DNA of 64,000 nucleotides from Dermacentor variabilis (lineage: Eukaryota > Arthropoda > Arachnida > Ixodida > Ixodidae), in the NCBI RefSeq assembly GCF_050947875.1, contig NW_027460415.1, forward strand, positions 1-64,000, given 5' to 3'. Shown piece after piece: positions 1 to 9,821 of this stretch (positions are counted from its first letter, which is position 1; the number at the start of each line of letters is the position of its first letter). The notes under the pieces were generated by a model. It had not been told where the DNA came from. It did no database searches and was given only the letters and a program-made list of their open reading frames with translations. Position numbers and translations under genes: made by a program.

Positions 1-28
1 GTGCTAAAAAGAGCAGCATCGGCATGCT

Positions 29-88
29 TTTCACGTCGTTTGGTAGAAATCCACGTGCGCGTTCTGCCAAAAGCACCATTTGCATGCA
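29..88 (+). repeat. Subunit B (60 bp) of the monomer
   Basis: Second subunit, beginning TTTCACGTCG and ending TTTGCATGCA. Against A it aligns over 60 bp without a gap: GTTTGGTAGAAATCCACGTG here corresponds to GTTTTGGCACAAATCCATGTG in A, and the ends GCATGCA and GCATGCT coincide. It contains the most variable site of the satellite, the CACGTGCGCG tract at 53-61. That tract becomes CACGCTCGCG, CACGCGCGCG or the 2-bp-shorter CAAGCGCG in other copies. Confidence 0.85.
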
Positions 89-147
89 TATCGTGTGGTT
101 TTGCAGAAAACAACGTCCGCGTCTACCAAAAGATGCATGCGCATGCT
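89..147 (+). repeat. Subunit C (59 bp) of the monomer
   Basis: Third subunit, beginning TATCGTGTGG and ending GCGCATGCT. It aligns with B after a single 1-bp gap: CGCG-TCTACCAAAAG here against CGCGTTCTGCCAAAAG in B. That missing base explains why the monomer is 179 bp and not 180 bp. Confidence 0.85.
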
Positions 148-207
148 TAAAACGCGTTTTGGCACAAATCCATGTGCGGGTGCTAAAAAGAGCAGCATCG
201 GCATGCT
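148..207 (+). repeat. Subunit A (60 bp) of the monomer
   Basis: First of three homologous subunits. It spans the arbitrary monomer boundary at 179/180, beginning TAAAACGCG and ending GGCATGCT. It aligns with B and C through a TTTTGG.A left arm, an AAATCCA.GTGCG centre and a run of A followed by AGCA.CAT..GCATGC on the right. It carries the perfect palindrome AAAACGCGTTTT. Confidence 0.85.
149..160. other. Perfect 12-bp palindrome AAAACGCGTTTT
   Basis: The sequence equals its own reverse complement and recurs in most monomers. Some types carry one substitution that breaks it (CGCC or CGCGC in place of CGCGT). It contains an ACGCGT site, which would cut most monomers and give a 179-bp ladder. 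Confidence 0.9.
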
Positions 208-358
208 TTTCACGTCGTTTGGTAGAAATCCACGTGCGCGTTCTGCCAAAAGCACCATTTGCATGCATATCGTGTGGTTTTGCAGAAAACAACGTCCGCG
301 TCTACCAAAAGATGCATGTGCATGCTTAAAACGCCTTTTGGCACAAATCCATGTGCGG
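180..358 (+). repeat. Type T10 monomer closing a preceding block
   Basis: It has TGTGCATGC and CGCCTTTTGG at its end, the diagnostic combination of T10. It sits directly before a T1 monomer, as in every later block of the left domain, so the window opens at the end of an earlier higher-order unit. Confidence 0.8.
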
Positions 359-2502
359 GTGCTAAAAAGAGCAGCATCGGCATGCTTTTCACGTCGTTTG
401 GTAGAAATCCACGCTCGCGTTCTGCTAAAAGCACCATTTGCATGCATATCGTGTGGTTTTGCAGAAAACAACGTCCGTGTCTACCAAAAGATGCATGTGC
501 ATGCTTAAAACGCGTTTTGGCACAAATCCATGTGCGGTTGCTAAAAAGAGCAGCATCGGCATGCTTTTCACGTCGTTTGGTAGAAATCCACGTGCGCGTT
601 CTGCCAAAAGCACCCTTTGCATGCATATCGTGTGGTTTTGCAGAAAACAACGTCCGCGTCTACCAAAAGATGCATGCGCATGCTTAAAACGCGTTTTGGC
701 ACAAATCCATGTGCGGGTGCTAAAAAGAGCAGCATCGGCATGCTTTTCACGTCGTTTGGTAGAAATCCACGTGCGCGTTCTCCCAAAAGCACCATTTGCA
801 TGCATATCGTGTGGTTTTGCAGAAAACAACGTCCGCGTCTACCAAAATATGCATGCGCATGCTTAAAACGCGTTTTGGCACAAATCCATGTGCGGTGCTC
901 AAAAGAGCAGCATCGGCATGCTTTTCACGTCGTTTGGTAGAAATCCACGCGCGCGGGCTGCCAAAAGCACCATTTGCATACATATCGTGTGGTTTTGCAG
1001 AAAACAACGTCCGCGTCTACCAAAAGATGCATGTGCATGCTTAAAACGCCTTTTGTCACAAATCCATGTGCGGGTGCTAAAAAGAGCAGCTTCGGCATGC
1101 TTTTCACGTCGTTTGGTAGAAATCCACGCGCGCGTTCTGCCAAAAGCACCATTTGCATGCATATCGTGTGGTTTTGCAGAAAACAACGTCCGCGTCTACC
1201 AAAAGATGCATGTGCATGCTTAAAACGCGCTTTGGCACAAATCCATGTGCGGGTGCTTAAAAGAGCAGCATCGGCATGCTTTTCACGTCGTTTGGTAGAA
1301 ATCCACGTGCGCGTTCTGCCAAAAGCACCATTTGCATACATATCGTGTGGTTTTGCAGAAAACAACGTCCGCGTCTACCAAAAGATGCATGTGCATGCTT
1401 AAAACGCCTTTTGTCACAAATCCATGTGCGGGTGCTAAAAAGAGCAGCTTCGGCATGCTTTTCACGTCGTTTGGTAGAAATCCACGCGCGCGTTCTGCCA
1501 AAAGCACCATTTGCATGCATATCGTGTGGTTTTGCAGAAAACAACGTCCGCGTCTACCAAAAGATGCATGTGCATGCTTAAAACGCGCTTTGGCACAAAT
1601 CCATGTGCGGGTGCTTAAAAGAGCAGCATCGGCATGCTTTTCACGTCGTTTGGTAGAAATCCACGTGCGCGTTCTGCCAAAAGCACCATTTGCATGCATA
1701 TCGTGTGGTTTTGCAGAAAACAACGTCCGCGTCTACCAAAAGATGCATGCGCTTGCTTAAAACGCGTTTTGGCACAAATCCATGTGCGGGTGCTAAAAAG
1801 AGCAGCATCGGCATGTTTTTCACGTCGTTTGGTAGAAATCCACGTGCGCGTTCTGCCAAAAGCACCATTTGCATGCATATCGTGTGGTTTTGCAGAAAAC
1901 GTCCGCGTCTACCAAAAGATCCATGCGCATGCTTAAAACGCGTTTTGGCACAAATCCATGTGAGGGTGCTAAAAAGAGCAGCATCGGCATGTTTTTCACG
2001 TCGTTTGGTAGAAATTCACGTGCGCGTTCTGCCAAAAGCACCATTTGCATGCATATCGTGTGGTTTTGCAGAAAACAACGTCCGCGTCTACCAAAAGATG
2101 CATGTGCATGCTTAAAACGCCTTTTGGCACAAATCCATGTGCGGGTGCTAAAAAGAGCAGCATCGGCATGCTTTTCACTTCGTTTGGTAGAAATCCACGC
2201 TCGCGTTCTGCTAAAAGCACCATTTGCATGCATATCGTGTGGTTTTGCAGGAAACAACGTCCGTGTCTACCAAAAGATGCATGTGCATGCTTAAAACGCG
2301 TTTTGGCACAAATCCATGTGCGGGTGCTAAAAAGAGCAGCATCGGCATGCTTTTCACGTCGTTTGGTAGAAATCCACGTGCGCGTTCTGCCAAAAGCACC
2401 ATTTGCATGCATATCGTGTGGTTTTGCAGAAAACGACGTCCGCGTCTACCAAAAGATGCATGTGCATGCTTAAAACGCCTTTTGGCACAAATCCATGTGC
2501 GG
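359..2502 (+). repeat. Higher-order block 1: 12 monomers, 2,144 bp
   Basis: The order is T1 T2 T3 T4 T5 [T6/T4 hybrid] T5 T6 T7 T8 T9 T10. Diagnostics: T1 (359) CACGCTCGCG and CCGTG; T2 (538) starts GTTGCTAAAAAG in context and has ACCCTTTGC; T3 (717) CTCCCAAAAG and ATATGCATG; T4 (895) GTGCTCAAAAG and GCATACAT; T5 (1074) AGCTTCGG and CGCGCTTT; T6 (1611) GTGCTTAAAAG and GCGCTTGC; T7 (1790) 3-bp-deleted GAAAACGTCC and GATCCATG, 176 bp; T8 (1966) CATGTTTTT and AAATTCACG; T9 (2145) CACTTCG and GCAGGAAAC; T10 (2324) CGCCTTTTGG. A 2-monomer duplication (T5 plus hybrid) lies at 1074-1789. Confidence 0.88.
1074..1789 (+). repeat. Dimer tandem duplication, 2 x 358 bp
   Basis: Monomers at 1074 and 1253 are repeated at 1432 and 1611. 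The monomer at 1253 begins like T6 (GTGCTTAAAAG) but ends like T4 (GCATACAT, CGCCTTTTGTC). This is the junction expected from an unequal exchange that slipped by two monomers. Confidence 0.8.
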
Positions 2503-3930
2503 GTGCTAAAAAGAGCAGCATCGGCATGCTTTTCACGTCGTTTGGTAGAAATCCACGCTCGCGTTCTGCTAAAAGCACCATTTGCATGCATATCGTGTGG
2601 TTTTGCAGAAAACAACGTCCGTGTCTACCAAAAGATGCATGTGCATGCTTAAAACGCGTTTTGGCACAAATCCATGTGCGGTTGCTAAAAAGAGCAGCAT
2701 CGGCATGCTTTTCACGTCGTTTGGTAGAAATCCACGTGCGCGTTCTGCCAAAAGCACCCTTTGCATGCATATCGTGTGGTTTTGCAGAAAACAACGTCCG
2801 CGTCTACCAAAAGATGCATGCGCATGCTTAAAACGCGTTTTGGCACAAATCCATGTGCGGGTGCTAAAAAGAGCAGCATCGGCATGCTTTTCACGTCGTT
2901 TGGTAGAAATCCACGTGCGCGTTCTCCCAAAAGCACCATTTGCATGCATATCGTGTGGTTTTGCAGAAAACAACGTCCGCGTCTACCAAAATATGCATGC
3001 GCATGCTTAAAACGCGTTTTGGCACAAATCCATGTGCGGTGCTCAAAAGAGCAGCATCGGCATGCTTTTCACGTCGTTTGGTAGAAATCCACGCGCGCGG
3101 TCTGCCAAAAGCACCATTTGCATACATATCGTGTGGTTTTGCAGAAAACAACGTCCGCGTCTACCTAAAGATGCATGTGCATGCTTAAAACGCCTTTTGT
3201 CACAAATCCATGTGCGGGTGCTAAAAAGAGCAGCATCGGCATGCTTTTCACGTCGTTTCGTAGAAATCCACGCGCGCGTTCTGCCAAAAGCACCATTTGC
3301 ATGCATATCGTGTGGTTTTGCAGAAAACGTCCGCGTCTACCAAAAGATCCATGCGCATGCTTAAAACGCGTTTTGGCACAAATCCATGTGAGGGTGCTAA
3401 AAAGAGCAGCATCGGCATGTTTTTCACGTCGTTTGGTAGAAATTCACGTGCGCGTTCTGCCAAAAGCACCATTTGCATGCATATCGTGTGGTTTTGCAGA
3501 AAACAACGTCCGCGTCTACCAAAAGATGCATGTGCATGCTTAAAACGCCTTTTGGCACAAATCCATGTGCGGGTGCTAAAAAGAGCAGCATCGGCATGCT
3601 TTTCACTTCGTTTGGTAGAAATCCACGCTCGCGTTCTGCTAAAAGCCCCATTTGCATGCATATCGTGTGGTTTTGCAGGAAACAACGTCCGTGTCTACCA
3701 AAAGATGCATGTGCATGCTTAAAACGCGTTTTGGCACAAATCCATGTGCGGGTGCTAAAAAGAGCAGCATCGGCATGCTTTTCACGTCGTTTGGTAGAAA
3801 TCCACGTGCGCGTTCTGCCAAAAGCACCATTTGCATGCATATCGTGTGGTTTTGCAGAAAACAACGTCCGCGTCTACCAAAAGATGCATGTGCATGCTTA
3901 AAACGCCTTTTGGCACAAATCCATGTGCGG
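2503..3930 (+). repeat. Higher-order block 2: 8 monomers, 1,428 bp
   Basis: The order is T1 T2 T3 T4 [T5/T7 hybrid at 3218] T8 T9 T10. The hybrid has a T5-like front (CGCGCGCG, plus CGTTTCGTAG) and a T7 back (3-bp deletion, GATCCATG), so the block looks like a canonical ten-type unit with T5-T7 collapsed into one monomer. A near-identical copy lies at 9822-11249, sharing CTACCTAAAG and GCCCCATTT. Confidence 0.87.
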
Positions 3931-6250
3931 GTGCTAAAAAGAGCAGCATCGGCATGCTTTTCACGTCGTTTGGTAGAAATCCACGCTCGCGTTCTGCTAA
4001 AAGCACCATTTGCATGCATATCGTGTGGTTTTGCAGAAAACAACGTCCGTGTCTACCAAAAGATGCATGTGCATGCTTAAAACGCGTTTTGGCACAAATC
4101 CATGTGCGGTTGCTAAAAAGAGCAGCATCGGCATGCTTTTCACGTCGTTTGGTAGAAATCCACGTGCGCGTTCTGCCAAAAGCACCCTTTGCATGCATAT
4201 CGTGTGGTTTTGCAGAAAACAACGTCCGCGTCTACCAAAAGATGCATGCGCATGCTTAAAACGCGTTTTGGCACAAATCCATGTGCGGGTGCTAAAAAGA
4301 GCAGCATCGGCATGCTTTTCACGTCGTTTGGTAGAAATCCACGTGCGCGTTCTCCCAAAAGCACCATTTGCATGCATATCGTGTGGTTTTGCAGAAAACA
4401 ACGTCCGCGTCTACCAAAATATGCATGCGCATGCTTAAAACGCGTTTTGGCACAAATCCATGTGCGGTGCTCAAAAGAGCAGCATCGGCATGCTTTTCAC
4501 GTCGTTTGGTAGAAATCCACGCGCGCGGTCTGCCAAAAGCACCATTTGCATACATATCGTGTGGTTTTGCAGAAAACAACGTCCGCGTCTACCAAAAGAT
4601 GCATGTGCATGCTTAAAACGCCTTTTGTCACAAATCCATGTGCGGGTGCTAAAAAGAGCAGCTTCGGCATGCTTTTCACGTCGTTTGGTAGAAATCCACG
4701 CGCGCGTTCTGCCAAAAGCACCATTTGCATGCATATCGTGTGGTTTTGCAGAAAACAACGTCCGCGTCTACCAAAAGATGCATGTGCATGCTTAAAACGC
4801 GCTTTGGCACAAATCCATGTGCGGGTGCTTAAAAGAGCAGCATCGGCATGCTTTTCACGTCGTTTGGTAGAAATCCACGTGCGCGTTCTGCCAAAAGCAC
4901 CATTTGCATGCATATCGTGTGGTTTTGCAGAAAACGTCCGCGTCTACCAAAAGATCCATGCGAATGCTTAAAACGCGTTTTGGCACAAATCCATGTGAGG
5001 GTGCTAAAAAGAGCAGCATCGGCATGTTTTTCACGTCGTTTGGTAGAAATTCACGTGCGCGTTCTGCCAAAAGCACCATTTGCATGCATATCGTGTGGTT
5101 TTGCAGAAAACAACGTCCGCGTCTACCAAAAGATGCATGTGCATGCTTAAAACGCCTTTTGGCACAAATCCATGTGCGGGTGCTAAAAAGAGCAGCATCG
5201 GCATGCTTTTCACTTCGTTTGGTAGAAATCCACGTGCGCGTTCTGCCAAAAGCACCCTTTGCATGCATATCGTGTGGTTTTGCAGAAAACAACGTCCGCG
5301 TCTACCAAAAGATGCATGCGCATGCTTAAAACGCGTTTTGGCACAAATCCATGTGCGGGTGCTAAAAAGAGCAGCATCGGCATGCTTTTCACGTCGTTTG
5401 GTAGAAATCCACGTGCGCGTTCTCCCAAAAGCACCATTTGCATGCATATCGTGTGGTTTTGCAGAAAACAACGTCCGCGTCTACCAAAATATGCATGCGC
5501 ATGCTTAAAACGCGTTTTGGCACAAATCCATGTGCGGGTGCTAAAAAGAGCAGCATCGGCATGCTTTTCACGTCGTTTCGTAGAAATCCACGCGCGCGTT
5601 CTGCCAAAAGCACCATTTGCATGCATATCGTGTGGTTTTGCAGAAAACGTCCGCGTCTACCAAAAGATCCATGCGCATGCTTAAAACGCGTTTTGGCACA
5701 AATCCATGTGAGGGTGCTAAAAAGAGCAGCATCGGCATGTTTTTCACGTCGTTTGGTAGAAATTCACGTGCGCGTTCTGCCAAAAGCACCATTTGCATGC
5801 ATATCGTGTGGTTTTGCAGAAAACAACGTCCGCGTCTACCAAAAGATGCATGTGCATGCTTAAAACGCCTTTTGGCACAAATCCATGTGCGGGTGCTAAA
5901 AAGAGCAGCATCGGCATGCTTTTCACTTCGTTTGGTAGAAATCCACGCTCGCGTTCTGCTAAAAGCCCCATTTGCATGCATATCGTGTGGTTTTGCAGGA
6001 AGCAACGTCCGTGTCTACCAAAAGATGCATGTGCATGCTTAAAACGCGTTTTGGCACAAATCCATGTGCGGGTGCTAAAAAGAGCAGCATCGGCATGCTT
6101 TTCACGTCGTTTGGTAGAAATCCACGTGCGCGTTCTGCCAAAAGCACCATTTGCATGCATATCGTGTGGTTTTGCAGAAAACAACGTCCGCGTCTACCAA
6201 AAGATGCATGTGCATGCTTAAAACGCCTTTTGGCACAAATCCATGTGCGG
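3931..6250 (+). repeat. Higher-order block 3: 13 monomers, 2,320 bp
   Basis: The order is T1 T2 T3 T4 T5 [T6/T7] T8 [T9/T2] T3 [T5/T7] T8 T9 T10. Hybrid monomers lie at 4825, 5180 and 5538. The one at 5180 starts with the T9 marker CACTTCG and continues with the T2 marker ACCCTTTGC, recording a second exchange inside the block. Confidence 0.85.
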
Positions 6251-9200
6251 GTGCTAAAAAGAGCAGCATCGGCATGCTTTTCACGTCGTTTGGTAGAAAT
6301 CCACGCTCGCGTTCTGCTAAAAGCACCATTTGCATGCATATCGTGTGGTTTTGCAGAAAACAACGTCCGTGTCTACCAAAAGATGCATGTGCATGCTTAA
6401 AACGCGTTTTGGCACAAATCCATGTGCGGTTGCTAAAAAGAGCAGCATCGGCATGCTTTTCACGTCGTTTGGTAGAAATCCACGTGCGCGTTCTGCCAAA
6501 AGCACCCTTTGCATGCATATCGTGTGGTTTTGCAGAAAACAACGTCCGCGTCTACCAAAAGATGCATGCGCATGCTTAAAACGCGTTTTGGCACAAATCC
6601 ATGTGCGGGTGCTAAAAAGAGCAGCATCGGCATGCTTTTCACGTCGTTTGGTAGAAATCCACGTGCGCGTTCTCCCAAAAGCACCATTTGCATGCATATC
6701 GTGTGGTTTTGCAGAAAACAACGTCCGCGTCTACCAAAATATGCATGCGCATGCTTAAAACGCGTTTTGGCACAAATCCATGTGCGGTGCTCAAAAGAGC
6801 AGCATCGGCATGCTTTTCACGTCGTTTGGTAGAAATCCACGCGCGCGGTCTGCCAAAAGCACCATTTGCATACATATCGTGTGGTTTTGCAGAAAACAAC
6901 GTCCGCGTCTACCAAAAGATGCATGTGCATGCTTAAAACGCCTTTTGTCACAAATCCATGTGCGGGTGCTAAAAAGAGCAGCTTCGGCATGCTTTTCACG
7001 TCGTTTGGTAGAAATCCACGCGCGCGTTCTGCCAAAAGCACCATTTGCATGCATATCGTGTGGTTTTGCAGAAAACAACGTCCGCGTCTACCAAAAGATG
7101 CATGTGCATGCTTAAAACGCGCTTTGGCACAAATCCATGTGCGGGTGCTTAAAAGAGCAGCATCGGCATGCTTTTCACGTCGTTTGGTAGAAATCCACGT
7201 GCGCGTTCTGCCAAAAGCACCATTTGCATGCATATCGTGTGGTTTTGCAGAAAACGTCCGCGTCTACCAAAAGATCCATGCGAATGCTTAAAACGCGTTT
7301 TGGCACAAATCCATGTGAGGGTGCTAAAAAGAGCAGCATCGGCATGTTTTTCACGTCGTTTGGTAGAAATTCACGTGCGCGTTCTGCCAAAAGCACCATT
7401 TGCATGCATATCGTGTGGTTTTGCAGAAAACAACGTCCGCGTCTACCAAAAGATGCATGTGCATGCTTAAAACGCCTTTTGGCACAAATCCATGTGCGGG
7501 TGCTAAAAAGAGCAGCATCGGCATGCTTTTCACTTCGTTTGGTAGAAATCCACGTGCGTGTTCTGCCAAAAGCACCCTTTGCATGCATATCGTGTGGTTT
7601 TGCAGAAAACAACGTCCGCGTCTACCAAAAGATGCATGCGCATGCTTAAAACGCGTTTTGGCACAAATCCATGTGCGGGTGCTAAAAAGAGCAGCATCGG
7701 CATGCTTTTCACGTCGTTTGGTAGAAATCCACGTGCGCGTTCTCCCAAAAGCACCATTTGCATGCATATCGTGTGGTTTTGCAGAAAACAACGTCCGCGT
7801 CTACCAAAATATGCATGCGCATGCTTAAAACGCGTTTTGGCACAAATCCATGTGCGGTGCTCAAAAGAGCAGCATCGGCATGCTTTTCACGTCGTTTGGT
7901 AGAAATCCACGCGCGCGGTCTGCCAAAAGCACCATTTGCATACATATCGTGTGGTTTTGCAGAAAACAACGTCCGCGTCTCCCAAAAGATGCATGTGCAT
8001 GCTTAAAACGCCTTTTGTCACAAATCCATGTGCGGGTGCTAAAAAGAGCAGCTTCGGCATGCTTTTCACGTCGTTTGGTAGAAATCCACGCGAGCGTTCT
8101 GCCAAAAGCACCATTTGCATGCATATCGTGTGGTTTTGCAGAAAACAACGTCCGCGTCTACCAAAAGATGCATGTGCATGCTTAAAACGCGCTTTGGCAC
8201 AAATCCATGTGCGGGTGCTTAAAAGAGCAGCATCGGCATGCTTTTCACGTCGTTTGGTAGAAATCCACGTGCGCGTTCTGCCAAAAGCACCATTTGCATG
8301 CATATCGTGTGGTTTTGCAGAAAACAACGTCCGCGTCTACCAAAAGATGCATGCGCTTGCTTAAAACGCGTTTTGGCACAAATCCATGTGCGGGTGCTAA
8401 AAAGAGCAGCATCGGCATGCTTTTCACGTCGTTTGGTAGAAATCCACGTGCGCGTTCTCCCAAAAGCACCATTTGCATGCATATCGTGTGGTTTTGCAGA
8501 AAACAACGTCCGCGTCTACCAAAATATGCATGCGCATGCTTAAAACGCGTTTTGGCACAAATCCATGTGCGGTGCTCAAAAGAGCAGCATCGGCATGCTT
8601 TTCACGTCGTTTGGTAGAAATCCACGCGCGCGGTCTGCCAAAAGCACCATTTGCATACATATCGTGTGGTTTTGCAGAAAACAACGTCCGCGTCTCCCAA
8701 AAGATGCATGTGCATGCTTAAAACGCCTTTTGTCACAAATCCATGTGCGGGTGCTAAAAAGAGCAGCTTCGGCATGCTTTTCACGTCGTTTGGTAGAAAT
8801 CCACGCGAGCGTTCTGCCAAAAGCACCATTTGCATGCATATCGTGTGGTTTTGCAGAAAACAACGTCCGCGTCTACCAAAAGATGCATGTGCATGCTTAA
8901 AACGCGCTTTGGCACAAATCCATGTGCGGGTGCTTAAAAGAGCAGCATCGGCATGCTTTTCACGTCGTTTGGTAGAAATCCACGTGCGCGTTCTGCCAAA
9001 AGCACCATTTGCATGCATATCGTGTGGTTTTGCAGAAAACAACGTCCGCGTCTACCAAAAGATGCATGCGCTTGCTTAAAACGCGTTTTGGCACAAATCC
9101 ATGTGCGGGTGCTAAAAAGAGCAGCATCGGCATGTTTTTCACGTCGTTTGGTAGAAATCCACGTGCGCGTTCTGCCAAAAGCACCATTTGCATGCATATC

Positions 9201-9821
9201 GTGTGGTTTTGCAGAAAACGTCCGCGTCTACCAAAAGATCCATGCGCATGCTTAAAACGCGTTTTGGCACAAATCCATGTGAGGGTGCTAAAAAGAGCAG
9301 CATCGGCATGTTTTTCACGTCGTTTGGTAGAAATTCACGTGCGCGTTCTGCCAAAAGCACCATTTGCATGCATATCGTGTGGTTTTGCAGAAAACAACGT
9401 CCGCGTCTACCAAAAGATGCATGTGCATGCTTAAAACGCCTTTTGGCACAAATCCATGTGCGGGTGCTAAAAAGAGCAGCATCGGCATGCTTTTCACTTC
9501 GTTTGGTAGAAATCCACGCTCGCGTTCTGCTAAAAGCACCATTTGCATGCATATCGTGTGGTTTTGCAGGAAACAACGTCCGTGTCTACCAAAAGATGCA
9601 TGTGCATGCTTAAAACGCGTTTTGGCACAAATCCATGTGCGGGTGCTAAAAAGAGCAGCATCGGCATGCTTTTCACGTCGTTTGGTAGAAATCCACGTGC
9701 GCGTTCTGCCAAAAGCACCATTTGCATGCATATCGTGTGGTTTTGCAGAAAACGACGTCCGCGTCTACCAAAAGATGCATGTGCATGCTTAAAACGCCTT
9801 TTGGCACAAATCCATGTGCGG
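6251..9821 (+). repeat. Higher-order block 4: 20 monomers, 3,571 bp
   Basis: The order is T1 T2 T3 T4 T5 [T6/T7] T8 [T9/T2] T3 T4 T5 T6 T3 T4 T5 T6 T7 T8 T9 T10. The first nine monomers match 3931 onward and 11,250 onward. The T3-T6 quartet is present twice in tandem (7679-9108). Confidence 0.85.
7679..9108 (+). repeat. Tandem 4-mer duplication, 2 x 715 bp
   Basis: Copies are 7679-8393 and 8394-9108 (T3 T4 T5 T6). Both carry the same rare changes, GTCTCCCAAAAG in T4 (about 7977 and 8692) and CACGCGAGCG in T5 (about 8088 and 8803). I saw neither of these in the other blocks, so the duplication is recent. Confidence 0.9.

Larger units (their letters stand above)
1..179 (+). repeat. Representative satellite monomer (179 bp)
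   Basis: This copy serves as the reference monomer; monomer starts elsewhere are given at the same GTGCTAAAAAG landmark. Counting its bases gives 43 G and 43 C (48% G+C) and 14 CpG dinucleotides. Landmarks: AAAAA at 6-10, TTTGGTAG at 39-46, CACGTG at 53-58, TGCCAAAA at 65-72, ATGCAT at 84-89, CTACCAAA at 123-130, AAAACGCGTTTT at 149-160 and TTTTGGCA at 157-164. Most variation between copies falls at a few positions: bases 4-6, 16-18, 25-31, 36-38, 53-68, 78-86, 110-120, 131-146 and 153-163, and these define the monomer types used below. Confidence 0.97.

Noticed and set aside
80..508. Overlapping reading frames of about 142 codons on the forward strand and 134-146 codons on the reverse strand, repeated every 179 bp
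   Set aside because: They repeat with the satellite in every frame, many begin at non-ATG codons, the frame shifts each monomer, and none has a plausible domain, promoter or ribosome-binding context. They are shadows of the repeat.
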